A stretch of 64,000 nucleotides of DNA from positions 2,046,001-2,110,000 of the forward strand of contig NC_017093.1 of NCBI RefSeq assembly GCF_000284295.1, given 5' to 3'. This DNA is from Actinoplanes missouriensis 431 (GTDB lineage: Bacteria; Actinomycetota; Actinomycetes; Mycobacteriales; Micromonosporaceae). The notes under the pieces are model-generated. The model made no database searches. It had not been told where the DNA came from and saw nothing but the letters and a program-made list of their open reading frames with translations. A program made the translations under genes and the position numbers. Shown here piece by piece: positions 8,312 through 18,000 of the stretch (positions are counted from its first letter, which is position 1; the number at the start of each line of letters is the position of its first letter).

Positions 8312-10171
8312 ATGGCCCCAGATACTCCGGTTCCGAACCCTGCGGCGTCGCCGGAGGACCGCCCGACACGGACCGTCCAGGTCGACGTCGTCGTGGCTGC
8401 CGCCGTCGCGCTCATCGTCGTCAGCGTGGTCGCGCGTGCCCTGATCGCACGCCGCGGCTACCTGTCCTACGACGATTTCCCGCTCATCTCGATGGCCGAG
8501 GAGAAGGCGCTCGGGCCGGACTACCTGTTCGACCTCTTCAACAACCACCTGATGCCGGCCGGTCATCTGGTCACCTGGCTGACCAACGCGATCGGCGGGT
8601 TCAGCTACGGGCCGTACCTCGCGCTGCTGATCACCGCGCAGGCCGTCGTGAGCATCGCGTTCTACCGGCTGCTGCGGTTGATGCTGGTTCCGGGGTGGGC
8701 TCTGCTCGTTCCCCTGGCGGTGTTTCTCTTCAGTCCGCTGACGCTGGAGGCCAGCTCGTGGTGGGCGGTCGGGATCAACATGCTGCCGATGCAGCTGGCG
8801 ATGATCCTGGCCGTGGGCGCGCAGGTGAAGTACATGCGCACCGGTGCCCGCAAGCACCTCGTGACGCTCGCCCTCTCCGTGCTGCTGGGGCTGCTCTTCT
8901 TCGAGAAGGCGATCCTCACCGTCGCGCTGGTCTTCCTCGTCGCCCTCTTCCTCTACGCCCCGGGCGGCCCGGTGCGCGCGGTCGTGCAGACGATCCGGCG
9001 CTGGTGGCCGTCGTGGGCGGTGCTGACCTTCATCTCGCTGCTGTTCCTGGCGTTCTACCTGGTCCGGTCCACGTCGTCGCTGCGCCGCCCGGCCTCGGTG
9101 GACGAGGTGATCACCTTCGTGGTGCAGATGTTCGGGCACACCCTGCTGCCCGGCATGGCGGGCGGGCCGTGGTCCTGGCTCGGCGCGGGTGACGGCGCTC
9201 CGATCACGGCGCCCAGCGTGCTCGCCCGGTGGATCGCCCTCGGCGTGGTGGCGCTCTTCGTGGCGTTCACCGTGTGGCTGCGGGGCTTCGCGGCGGTACG
9301 CGCCTGGCTGCTCCTGCTCTCCTACACCGCGATCGTGGCCGGGCTGCTCGGCGCGACCCGGCTCGGATCGGTCTACAGCGGCGTGGCCGGCGCGGTGCCG
9401 CGCTATCTCGCCGACGTGGCCGTGGTCGCGGCGATCGCGGTCGGCGCAGCGCTCTGCGGCCTGCGGCAGATCGACGCGGTGGCGAAACCGGTGTCCCCGC
9501 CGCGAGTGGTCCTCACCGGCCGGCTCGCGGTCCCGCTGCTCGCCGGCGGTCTCGCCGCGTTCCTGGTCAGTGCCGGGATCAGCGGCACCGGCTTCGGCGA
9601 CGCCTGGGCGATCAAGCAGGGCCGGGACTACCTGGCGAACGCGCGGGCCGGGCTGGAGGCGGCGCCGGCCGGCACGGTCTTCATGGACCAGACGGTTCCG
9701 GACGGCGTGGTGGGGCGGCTGTCGGCGCCGTACAACAAGCAGTCGAAGTTCTTCGCGCCCCTGGAGAACGGCCCTGATTTCGTGACGCAGGCCCGCCAGC
9801 TCAGCGTCTTCGACGAGGAGGGCAACGTCCGCCCGGCCTGGGTGCGGGGCAGCCGGTCGCTGCCGGGTCCGCGGTCCGGCTGCGGGTACCACCTCGCCGG
9901 GTCGACGGTTCGGATCCCGCTGGACTCGTCCGTCGACGAGTATTGGCACGTGGTGCGCATCGCCTACCTGGCGCGCAACGACACGAGCGCGACGGCACGC
10001 ATCGGTGACGGCCTGGTCGTCCCGTTCGACGTGCACCGCGGCCTGAACGCGGTGTTCCTGCTCGCGCACGGCGGCGGTGCCTCGGTCGACGTGACGGTGC
10101 ACGACCGGACGGCTTCGCTCTGCACCGATGAGGTCCTGGTCGGGGACATCGTCCCGGCGCCGGCCGGCTAG
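8312..10171 (+). CDS. large polytopic membrane protein, glycosyltransferase-like
   Basis: About 619 residues with some ten to twelve hydrophobic segments and an extracytoplasmic C-terminal domain (about 430-619) containing a few cysteines. The N-terminal loop (YDDFPLISMAEE) contains acidic residues, as in the first extracytoplasmic loop of GT-C glycosyltransferases, but I cannot assign a family. The ATG at 8312 gives a basic-polar N terminus before the first membrane segment; GTG at 8306 is an alternative. Its stop overlaps the GTG of the next membrane protein (TAGTG), so the two are translationally coupled. Context suggests envelope glycan assembly. Confidence 0.7.
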   Translation: MAPDTPVPNPAASPEDRPTRTVQVDVVVAAAVALIVVSVVARALIARRGYLSYDDFPLISMAEEKALGPDYLFDLFNNHLMPAGHLVTWLTNAIGGFSYGPYLALLITAQAVVSIAFYRLLRLMLVPGWALLVPLAVFLFSPLTLEASSWWAVGINMLPMQLAMILAVGAQVKYMRTGARKHLVTLALSVLLGLLFFEKAILTVALVFLVALFLYAPGGPVRAVVQTIRRWWPSWAVLTFISLLFLAFYLVRSTSSLRRPASVDEVITFVVQMFGHTLLPGMAGGPWSWLGAGDGAPITAPSVLARWIALGVVALFVAFTVWLRGFAAVRAWLLLLSYTAIVAGLLGATRLGSVYSGVAGAVPRYLADVAVVAAIAVGAALCGLRQIDAVAKPVSPPRVVLTGRLAVPLLAGGLAAFLVSAGISGTGFGDAWAIKQGRDYLANARAGLEAAPAGTVFMDQTVPDGVVGRLSAPYNKQSKFFAPLENGPDFVTQARQLSVFDEEGNVRPAWVRGSRSLPGPRSGCGYHLAGSTVRIPLDSSVDEYWHVVRIAYLARNDTSATARIGDGLVVPFDVHRGLNAVFLLAHGGGASVDVTVHDRTASLCTDEVLVGDIVPAPAG

Positions 10172-11916
10172 TGCGTCGAACGCTCCCGGCGCCGCACCTG
10201 GTCGCGGCGGGTATCACCGCCGTGGTGCTGGCGCCGCTGGCGCTCCCCGGCTACGTGCTGCGCTACGACATGGTCTTCGTGCCACGGCAGCCGCTGAGCT
10301 GGGAGATGATCGCCCCGGCCGACGCCCTGCCGCGGGCGGTGCCGCTGGACGCCCTGGTGTCGCTCGCGAACCTGGCCGTGCCGGGCTGGCTGCTGCAACG
10401 GATCTGTCTGGTGGCGCTGGTCTATCTGGCGGCGCTCGGCGCCGCCCGGCTGGTGCCGTCCGGGCGCGCCCTCACCCGGGCGGTCGCTTCTTTCGGGTAC
10501 GCGTGGACGCCCTTCCTGGCGGAACGGCTGCTCCTCGGCCAGTGGGCGCTGCTCTTCGCGTACGCGGCGATGCCCTGGCTGGTGCTCGCCGTGCGGGACC
10601 TGCGCGCGGGCCGTCCCGGCGCGCTGCCCCGGCTGGTGCTCGCGGCCGCGCCCGCGGCGGTGACCCCGACCGGCGGCCTGATCGCGCTGGTCACCGTCGC
10701 GGTTCTGCTGCCCCTGCACCCCCGCGCCCCGGGAAAGCCGCCGGAAGAGCTGCCGGGAAAACCGCCGCGGTCCCCGGCCACGGCCGTCGCGCTGGCTGCC
10801 GTCGCCGCTCTCAACGCGCCCTGGATCGTGGCCGCCCTGACCAGCGCCGCCGGTGGCAGCTCGGACCCGGAGGGCGTGGCCCAGTTCGCCGCCCGTGCGG
10901 AGAACTGGGCCGGCACCTGGACGGCGCTGGCCGGCACCGGCGGCGTGTGGAACGCGCAGACCGTGCCGGGCAGCCGCACCTCGGTGCTGGCCCCGCTGGT
11001 CACGGTCGTGCTCCTGGCCGGCGCGACGATCGGACTACGAGTGTTGTGGCAGCGCTGGCGCGGCGACGCGGTCCGGCTGTTCGTCCTGGCCGGTGGCGGG
11101 TTCGTGCTGGCCGTGGCGGGCGCGACGCCGGCCGCCGGCCTGCTGCGCTGGCTGGTCGTCCACGTGCCGGGCGCCGGTCTGCTGCGGGACGGGCAGAAGT
11201 TCCTCATCCCGTACGCGCTGGTGCTGGCTCTGGGGTTCGCCCTCGGCGCGGAGTGGCTGGCCAAGCGGATGTCCCGGCGGTTCGAGCCGGGCGCCGGGCG
11301 GGTGTTGCTGGTCAGCGCCGTGCTGCTGCCGGTGGTGGCGATGCCGGATCTCGCGTTCGGCGGTCTGGGCGCGCTGCGGCCGGTGCCGTACCCGGTGGAC
11401 TTCGACGAGGTCGCGGCCCGGGTGGACGCGGCGCCCGGCGAGGTGCTGTCGCTGCCGTTCGAGGGCTATCAGCGGGCGTCCTGGAACCGCAACGTGGTGA
11501 TCCGTGACCCGGCGCCGCGGTACCTGGACGCCCCGGTCCTGATGAACGACGCTCTGCGGGTCGGCACGGTCACCGTGGACGGTGAGAGCCCGCGCGCGGC
11601 GCTGGCCCAGCGGCTGCTCGCGGCCGGCCGCCCGGCCGCCGAGCTGGGTGTCCGGTGGGTGCTGGTCCGCACCGGCACGAGCGGATCTCCCGTCGCTGGA
11701 TTGCGTCTCGTCTACAGCGGCCAGTACCTCCAGCTTTGGGAGAATCCGGCCGTTCCGCCCGCGCCGAGGGCGTCGTCCACCGAGCGCCGAGCACCCGCTC
11801 TGGCTGCGCATCTGCTCTATCTCGCAGTGGTGATCTTCGCTGCGTTTGCACTACTGCGTATGCGTAGTAGATCGTGGTACGGTCCGCCCAACCATGAGTC
11901 CGGGGAGGAAGAATGA
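10171..11916 (+). CDS. polytopic membrane protein of the aftD neighbourhood (Rv0226c-like)
   Basis: 581 residues with about ten to twelve predicted membrane spans and a soluble C-terminal part before a final hydrophobic segment (about 550-570). Size, topology and neighbours (DUF2613, GT4, aftD-type, DUF3068) resemble the mycobacterial membrane protein Rv0226c; this is recall of gene order, not an alignment. The N-terminal loop YVLRYDMVFVPRQPLSWEMI has the charged character seen in GT-C enzymes. The GTG start overlaps the upstream stop, and the 3' end overlaps the ATG of the DUF2613 gene by four bases, so three genes are coupled. Confidence 0.7.
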   Translation: MRRTLPAPHLVAAGITAVVLAPLALPGYVLRYDMVFVPRQPLSWEMIAPADALPRAVPLDALVSLANLAVPGWLLQRICLVALVYLAALGAARLVPSGRALTRAVASFGYAWTPFLAERLLLGQWALLFAYAAMPWLVLAVRDLRAGRPGALPRLVLAAAPAAVTPTGGLIALVTVAVLLPLHPRAPGKPPEELPGKPPRSPATAVALAAVAALNAPWIVAALTSAAGGSSDPEGVAQFAARAENWAGTWTALAGTGGVWNAQTVPGSRTSVLAPLVTVVLLAGATIGLRVLWQRWRGDAVRLFVLAGGGFVLAVAGATPAAGLLRWLVVHVPGAGLLRDGQKFLIPYALVLALGFALGAEWLAKRMSRRFEPGAGRVLLVSAVLLPVVAMPDLAFGGLGALRPVPYPVDFDEVAARVDAAPGEVLSLPFEGYQRASWNRNVVIRDPAPRYLDAPVLMNDALRVGTVTVDGESPRAALAQRLLAAGRPAAELGVRWVLVRTGTSGSPVAGLRLVYSGQYLQLWENPAVPPAPRASSTERRAPALAAHLLYLAVVIFAAFALLRMRSRSWYGPPNHESGEEE

Positions 11917-12077
11917 TCGTCAAGTTGGCCACGTTCCTCATCGCGGCCCTGGCCGGAGGTGCCCTCGGTGGTGTCGGCGTGGCCGCCACTCTCGGGGCGG
12001 TGAGCCCGTCCGCCGATCATGTCGCCAGCGAGACGGACAACACCAACCCGGCCGAGGCCATTTACGGCCAGCGCTGA
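11913..12077 (+). CDS. DUF2613 mini membrane/secreted protein
   Basis: A 54-residue protein: a hydrophobic N-terminal segment (IVKLATFLIAALAGGALGGV, residues 2-21) followed by a short polar tail ending near AIYGQR. This is the shape and sequence style of the DUF2613 family, whose mycobacterial member (Rv0236A) sits next to aftD. The ATG overlaps the upstream stop (ATGA). The last 16 bases overlap, tail to tail, the end of the oppositely oriented GT4 gene. Function unknown; the location suggests a small accessory subunit of an envelope arabinan enzyme. Confidence 0.8.
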   Translation: MIVKLATFLIAALAGGALGGVGVAATLGAVSPSADHVASETDNTNPAEAIYGQR

Positions 12078-13243
12078 TCCGTCAGCGCCGGATGTTCGGC
12101 GTCGAGCTGCCCGGCGATCACCTGTGAGAAGGCCTGACCGGCTTTCTCCCAGGTGAATCGCTGGGCATACGTCGCGGCGTTGGCGCCCATCGCGTTCCGC
12201 CTGGCGGCGTCCTTCAGCAGCGACCGCACCACCTTGAAGAACTCGTACTCGTCCGCCACCAGCACCCCGGTCTCCCCGTCGGACATCGCGTCGGCGACGC
12301 CACCCGCGGAGCGGAACGCGACCGAGGGCGTGCCCCGCGCGCCGGCCTCCACGATGGTCAGCCCCCAGCCCTCCTTGAGCGAGGGCTGCAGCAGCAGCCA
12401 CGCGCGCCCGAGCAGCGCGTGCTTGCGCTCCTCGGTCACGAACCCGGTGAACTCCACCCGCTCGGTGATGCAGAGATCCTCGGCGAGCGCGTGCAGCGGC
12501 TCGTCCCACCAGCCCTGCCCGGCCACCACAAGTTGCAGATCGGGCATTTCGGTGGCGAGCACGGCGGTGGCGCGCAGGGCGTACTCCACCCGCTTGTGCG
12601 GCACCAGACGTCCGAGAACGACCAGGCTGGGGTACGGGGTACGCGCCACCGGCACCCCGGACACCTCGGGCGTGCCGTTGTGGACGATCGCGATCCGGCG
12701 CGGGTCCACGCCGAGGTCGGCCAGCTCGTTGCGGCTCGTCTCGGAGACCGTGACGTACTGGCAGCCCCGGTAGACGCGCACCGCGAGGCGGGACTCGATC
12801 CACCAGCCGATCCGGGCCACCCATGGGCCGAAGACCACCGGCCACTGCTCCCGGTGCACGTGGTGAACCAGCGCGATCACCGGCCGCCGCGCGTAGAGCC
12901 GGCTGAGGAACGGCATGCCGTTGCAGACGTCGACGATCACGTCGGGACGGCCGAGCCGCCGACGGGCCAGCGGACCGAACCCGAGGACGCCGAGCAGGTA
13001 CACGAGAGCGGCACGAAGGTAGACCGTGTGCCGCCCGCCGCGCCGCAGGATCCGTACGCCGTCGGCGTTCGTCTCCTCGGCCGGCGCCGTTCCGTACGCC
13101 TGGCACAGCATCGTGACGCGGTGACCGTTACCGATGAGTTCGGCGGCCACCCGTTCCAGGTAGACCTCCGACCCACCGCCCTCGGGATGGCCGGTGTCCC
13201 GCCAGTTCAGGAACAGAACGTGAGCACCACAGACACGCGTCAT
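12062..13243 (-). CDS. glycosyltransferase family 4
   Basis: 393 residues. The N-terminal acceptor domain begins VLFLNWRDTGHPEGGGSEVY, the glycine-rich loop typical of retaining GT-B enzymes. The C-terminal donor domain has the EX7E element EGWGLTIVE and the downstream GGVADAMSDGETGVLV. It resembles the GT4 enzyme encoded in the mycobacterial aftD region (Rv0225). The nucleotide-sugar donor cannot be deduced. The start ATG follows a short leader with no strong Shine-Dalgarno. Confidence 0.88.
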   Translation of the reverse strand: MTRVCGAHVLFLNWRDTGHPEGGGSEVYLERVAAELIGNGHRVTMLCQAYGTAPAEETNADGVRILRRGGRHTVYLRAALVYLLGVLGFGPLARRRLGRPDVIVDVCNGMPFLSRLYARRPVIALVHHVHREQWPVVFGPWVARIGWWIESRLAVRVYRGCQYVTVSETSRNELADLGVDPRRIAIVHNGTPEVSGVPVARTPYPSLVVLGRLVPHKRVEYALRATAVLATEMPDLQLVVAGQGWWDEPLHALAEDLCITERVEFTGFVTEERKHALLGRAWLLLQPSLKEGWGLTIVEAGARGTPSVAFRSAGGVADAMSDGETGVLVADEYEFFKVVRSLLKDAARRNAMGANAATYAQRFTWEKAGQAFSQVIAGQLDAEHPALTDQRWP

Positions 13244-13347
13244 GGTCTACTCTGCCACCCTTACTAGCGAGTACGATTCGCGATCGCGTCACACTAGGGC
13301 AGCCTCGCGGAAGACCGCAACGCTTGCGTAACAACGGGAGGGTATGC

Positions 13348-15072
13348 GTGGCCGATGGCAGCCTCCGGGCGCGTCCGGAGTTCTGGCCAGTCGCGTTGCT
13401 GAGCATCGCGCTGATAACGGTGCTGGCGGGCTGGTCGGGAGCCACCTACCTGGACCGCACCCGGAACGTGAGCGGTTGTGTCGAACGCACGACGTTGCGG
13501 GTGGCCGCGGCGCCGAGCGTGGTTCCGCCGATCCGCGAGATAGCCGCGCAGGTCGCGGGCCGGCAGCGGTGCCTGGAGATCCTGGTCGAGGGCCGTGAGT
13601 CGGCCGAGGTGCTGCGGGCTCTGGCCCGGACCGCCCCGGACGCGGCCTCCCCGGCGTCGGCCGGTCCGTCGCCGGCCAGTCTCGCCGCGTCGAGCGCCGA
13701 CACCACCGCGACGGCCGAGGCCGCGCCGGACGTCTGGCTGCCGGAGTCGACACTCTGGCTGCGCCGGGCCCGCGCCACCGGCGCCTTCTCGGTCCCGGCC
13801 GAGGGCGTCTCGGTGGCCACCACCCCGGTGGTGCTCTCGCTCGCCGAGAAATCGGCGTCCCGGCTCACCGGGAAAGACGTCGCGCTGAGCTGGAAGGCGC
13901 TGGTCGGCGGGTCGAAGCTCCCGGTCGACGTGGCGCTTCCCGACCCGGCGACCAGCCCGATCGGGTTCGGCGCGCTGGTCGGGTTCCGTCAGCTCGCCGG
14001 CTCGAAGGCGGCCGGCACCGCGGCGATCATGCGGCGGCTGTCGCCGGGCACGGTCTCGCTCGCCGGTGAGGCCGTGCCCGATCCGGCCGGCCCGGGCAAG
14101 GACGAGTCCGCCGTGGTCAGCACCGAGCAGCAGGTGCTGCAGGCCGGCCTGGACGGCAAGCGGCAGATCGCGGTCTACCCGCCGTCCGCCCTGCCCGGCC
14201 CGGACTACCCGTTCGCCGTGCTCACCGCGAGCACCGAGGCGCGCGAGATGTCCACCGTGCTGCTGCGCGCGCTGCTCGCCGCGGACGGCGTCGAGGCGAT
14301 CACGGGTCACGGGTTGCGTACGCCGGACGGCGCGCCGCCGGCCGAGGTCCCGGCCGCCACCAAGGTCCGGAACAAGGAGTACCCACCCGCCGCCCTGCCC
14401 GCCGAGGCGGACGCCGAGGACCTGCTCAACGCGTGGGGCGGCGTGCACATCAGCGCCCGGATGCTCGCGGTCTTCGACGTCTCCGGCTCGATGGAGGCGG
14501 CCGTGCCGGGCTCCGCGGACACCCGGATGTCGGCCACCGTGAAAGCCGCCCGGGACGGTGCGAAGCTGCTGCTGGACACGACCGAGCTGGGCGTCTGGGA
14601 GTTCTCCACCGACCTGGTCGGCAAGCGGGACTACCGGGAGGTCGTCCCGGTCGGACCGATCGGCCCCCGGCGCGAGGAGATCCTCAGCGAACTCGGCCGG
14701 ATGAAGGCCAAGCCGAACGGCCAGACCGGGCTCTACGACACGACACTCGCCGCCTACCGGGACGCCACCCGGAACTGGACGCCCGGCCGGATCAACATGG
14801 TGCTGATCCTGACCGACGGCTCCGACGACAACGCCAGCGGGACGAGCCGCGCCAAGCTGCTCGCCCAGCTGGGTGACCTCTACGACCGCAAGCGTCCGGT
14901 GCCGATCCTGTTCATCGGCGTCGGACCGGAGATCGACCCGGCCGAGCTGAACGCGATCGCCAAGGCCACCAACGGCCAGGTCGCGCTCACCGACAAGCCT
15001 TCCGGAATCCGCCAGATCTTCTACACTGCGCTCGCCGAATTCAGCTGCCTGCCCCCGGAGTGCCGCCGATGA
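13348..15072 (+). CDS. membrane-anchored periplasmic-binding-protein / VWA domain protein
   Basis: About 574 residues. An N-terminal membrane anchor (about 9-30, PVALLSIALITVLAGW) precedes a type-2 solute-binding-protein-like domain (about 45-350). A von Willebrand A domain (about 375-560) carries the MIDAS motif DVSGS and the later TDGSDDN. GTG at 13348 was chosen because a GGGAGG Shine-Dalgarno lies 6 to 7 bases upstream; an upstream TTG at 13324 has none. It ends with an ATGA overlap onto the giant arabinofuranosyltransferase gene. It probably senses or scaffolds something in the periplasm; the ligand is unknown. Confidence 0.8.
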   Translation: MADGSLRARPEFWPVALLSIALITVLAGWSGATYLDRTRNVSGCVERTTLRVAAAPSVVPPIREIAAQVAGRQRCLEILVEGRESAEVLRALARTAPDAASPASAGPSPASLAASSADTTATAEAAPDVWLPESTLWLRRARATGAFSVPAEGVSVATTPVVLSLAEKSASRLTGKDVALSWKALVGGSKLPVDVALPDPATSPIGFGALVGFRQLAGSKAAGTAAIMRRLSPGTVSLAGEAVPDPAGPGKDESAVVSTEQQVLQAGLDGKRQIAVYPPSALPGPDYPFAVLTASTEAREMSTVLLRALLAADGVEAITGHGLRTPDGAPPAEVPAATKVRNKEYPPAALPAEADAEDLLNAWGGVHISARMLAVFDVSGSMEAAVPGSADTRMSATVKAARDGAKLLLDTTELGVWEFSTDLVGKRDYREVVPVGPIGPRREEILSELGRMKAKPNGQTGLYDTTLAAYRDATRNWTPGRINMVLILTDGSDDNASGTSRAKLLAQLGDLYDRKRPVPILFIGVGPEIDPAELNAIAKATNGQVALTDKPSGIRQIFYTALAEFSCLPPECRR

Positions 15073-18000
15073 CCGCTGTCCTCCGGGCGCGGACCACGTT
15101 CGACAATGCCCGCAGTTCCTTCTGGGTCCCGGCCGGCGCGCTGCTGCTCGTCGTGGCCGCCTTCATCCAGCGGCCCGGCCAGACCACCTTCGACACCAAG
15201 CTCGACCTGGTGGAGAACCCGATCGGGTTCATGGCCCGGGCCCTGCACCTGTGGAACCCGTGGGCCACCTCGGGCGAGCTGCAGCAGCAGGCGTACGGCT
15301 ACCTGTTCCCGATGGCCCCGTTCTTCGCCGTCGGCGACGCCCTCGGCATCCCGGCCTGGATCACCCAGCGGCTCTGGTGCGCGGCGCTGTTCCTCGCCGC
15401 GTACTTCGGCGTGCTGCTGCTGGCCCGCGCCCTGCGGATCGGCAACGACGCCGGCCGGGTGGTCGGCGCGTTCGCGTACGCGGTGGCGCCGCGGATGCTC
15501 ACCGAGGTCGGCGTGCTCTCCTCGGAGATGCTGCCGGTCGCCGCCCTGCCGTGGGTGCTGCTCCCGCTGGTCACGGCCCGCCGGTTCGCCTCGCCCCGCC
15601 GGGCCGCCGCGCTCAGCGCCCTGGCAGTGCTCTTCATGGGCGGGATCAACGCGGCAGCCGTGGTGATGGCGCTGGTGCTGCCCGGCCTCTGGCTGCTGAC
15701 CCGCCGCTGGGACCGGCAGCTTTTCGTGCTGATGGCCTGGTGGGCCGGGTTCGTCCTGCTCACGACGCTGTGGTGGATCATTCCGCTGCTGCTGTTCGGC
15801 CAGTACAGCCTGCCGTTCCTGGACTTCATCGAGTCGTCGGCGACCACGACCGCCGTCACCTCGCTCTTCCAGGCCACCCGCGGCACCAACCAGTGGGTCG
15901 GCTACATCGTGCAGGGCGAGCCGTGGTGGCCGGCCGGCTGGAGCTTGATCGACAACCCGGCGCTGATGGTGGTGACCGCGCTGGTCGCGGCGCTCGGGCT
16001 GCTCGGGCTCGGGCTGCGCGGGCTGCCGGAGAAACGTTTCCTGGTGATCGGCGCGCTGACCGGCCTGGCCCTGCTCACCATGGGGTACGTCGGCACCCTG
16101 GACAGCCCGTTCGCCCCGCTGGTCCGGGAGCTGCTCGACGGCCCGCTCGCCCCGCTGCGCAACGTGCACAAGTTCGAACCGGTGCTGCGCCTGCCGATCG
16201 CGCTGGGTCTGGCGTACGCGGCGAGCCACGCCCCGGTCCTGCCCCGCTGGCGGATCCGCGTCCCGGCCGCGCCGGTGGTCGCCGTGCTGCTGATCGCCGC
16301 GGCCGCGCCGGCCTGGACGCTGCTGCTGCGGCCCGGACCCGGCTGGTCCTCGGTGCCGTCCTACTGGAGCCAGGCCACCACCTGGCTCGCCGACCAGGAC
16401 GCTCAGGACCGCACCCTCGTCGTGCCCGGCTCCGGCTTCTCCCAGAACACCTGGGGCCGCACGGTCGACGAGCCGATCCAGCCGCTCGCCGAGTCGCCCT
16501 GGTCGACCCGCAACCAGATCCCGCTCGGCTCCGAGGGCAACATCCGGGTGATGGACACCGTCGAGGCGGTCCTCGCGCAGGGGCGCGGGTCACCGGCCCT
16601 CGCCGACTTCCTGGCCCGCTCCGGCTACCAGTACCTGATGGTCCGGCACGACCTGGACCGCACGGTCTCCGGCGCGCCGCCGATCACCGTGGTCCGCCAG
16701 GCGATCACGAACTCGCCCGGCCTGGTCGAGGCCGCCACGTTCGGCCCGCGGGTCGGCGCCGGTGGCGCGGCGCCCAGCCCGGCCGACGCCGGCGTCGCGG
16801 TGCCGGCCATCGAGATCTTCAAGGTCGACCGGGACGTGCCGGCCGTGTCGGCGACCGCGATCGCCGGCGTGCCGGTGGTCAGCGGCGGACCGGAGTCGCT
16901 GCTCGGCGTGCTCGAAGAGGGCCTGATCGACCCGGCCCAGCCGGCGGTTCTCGCCGGTGACCAGGACGGCGAGCTCGCGATACCGGAGGCGGCGGGCCAG
17001 CCGATCGTCACCGACGGGCTGCGCCGGCGCGAGCTGAACATCGGCCGGATGCGCGACAACACGAGCCAGACGCTCACCGAGGACGAGAAGACACGGCAGG
17101 GGCGGGTCCGCAGCGACCTGCTCCCGTTCGACGCCGACGGGCACCAGACGGTCGCGGCCTACCAGGGCATCCGGGCCGTCGACGCGTCCAGCAGCGCGAG
17201 CTTCGCCGACTCGATCGGGGCCAGCGACTCCTCCGCGCTGCCGTTCGCGGCGCTCGACGGCGACACGTCGACGGCATGGCGTTCCGACCCGATCCAGCCC
17301 GGCAGCGGGCAGTGGATCGAGGTCCAGCTGGAGACCGCGCAGCGGATCACCGAGGTGACCGTCGACTTCTCCGAGGACCTGCGGACCGCGGCGCCGGTCT
17401 CCTACGTGCGGATCACCACCGATCAGGGCATCGTGGACCGTCCGGTGCCGGCCACCGCCGGCGCGCACAAGCTCTCCACGCTGCCCGGCCTCACCACCAG
17501 CGTCCGGGTCACCGTGCTGGCGCTGCGGGAGGGCTACGACGGCGGCGTCGCGCTGCGCGAGCTGGGCATTCCCGGCGTCAGCGCGGAGCGCGGCCTGCGG
17601 GTGCCGGCCGACACCGGCACGAAGACCGCTCCGGCGTACGTGTTCGAGCGCGCCACCCAGGACCGGGGCGCCTGCTACGCGGACGACGGCGTGATCCGCT
17701 GCGACCAGTTCCTCGCCCGTGCCGGTGAGGAGCCGCTCGGCGTCGACCGGTTCTTCGCCACCCCGGTGAACGCCACGTACGACCTGCGGCTGACCGCCCG
17801 CCCGCGGACCGGTGGCACGCTGCCGCTGGACCGGGACGTGACCGCCTCGGCGTCCACGACGCTGACCGGCGACGTCACGGCCGGCGCGCACGCGGCGGTG
17901 GACGGCGACCCGTCGACCACCTGGCTGGCCGAGCCGAACGACCCGACGCCCACGCTGACGCTCTCCTGGGACAAGTCCCGCCGGATCGACAGGTTCCGGC

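Noticed and set aside
8003..10102. A 699-residue minus-strand frame opposite the membrane protein gene
   Set aside because: Composition is dominated by Arg/Gln/His/Gly without domains, and the opposite strand has a convincing polytopic protein.
11850..11872. Near-palindrome around CTACTGCGTATGCGTAGTAG
   Set aside because: It lies inside the coding end of the membrane protein, is not a perfect dyad and matches no operator I know.
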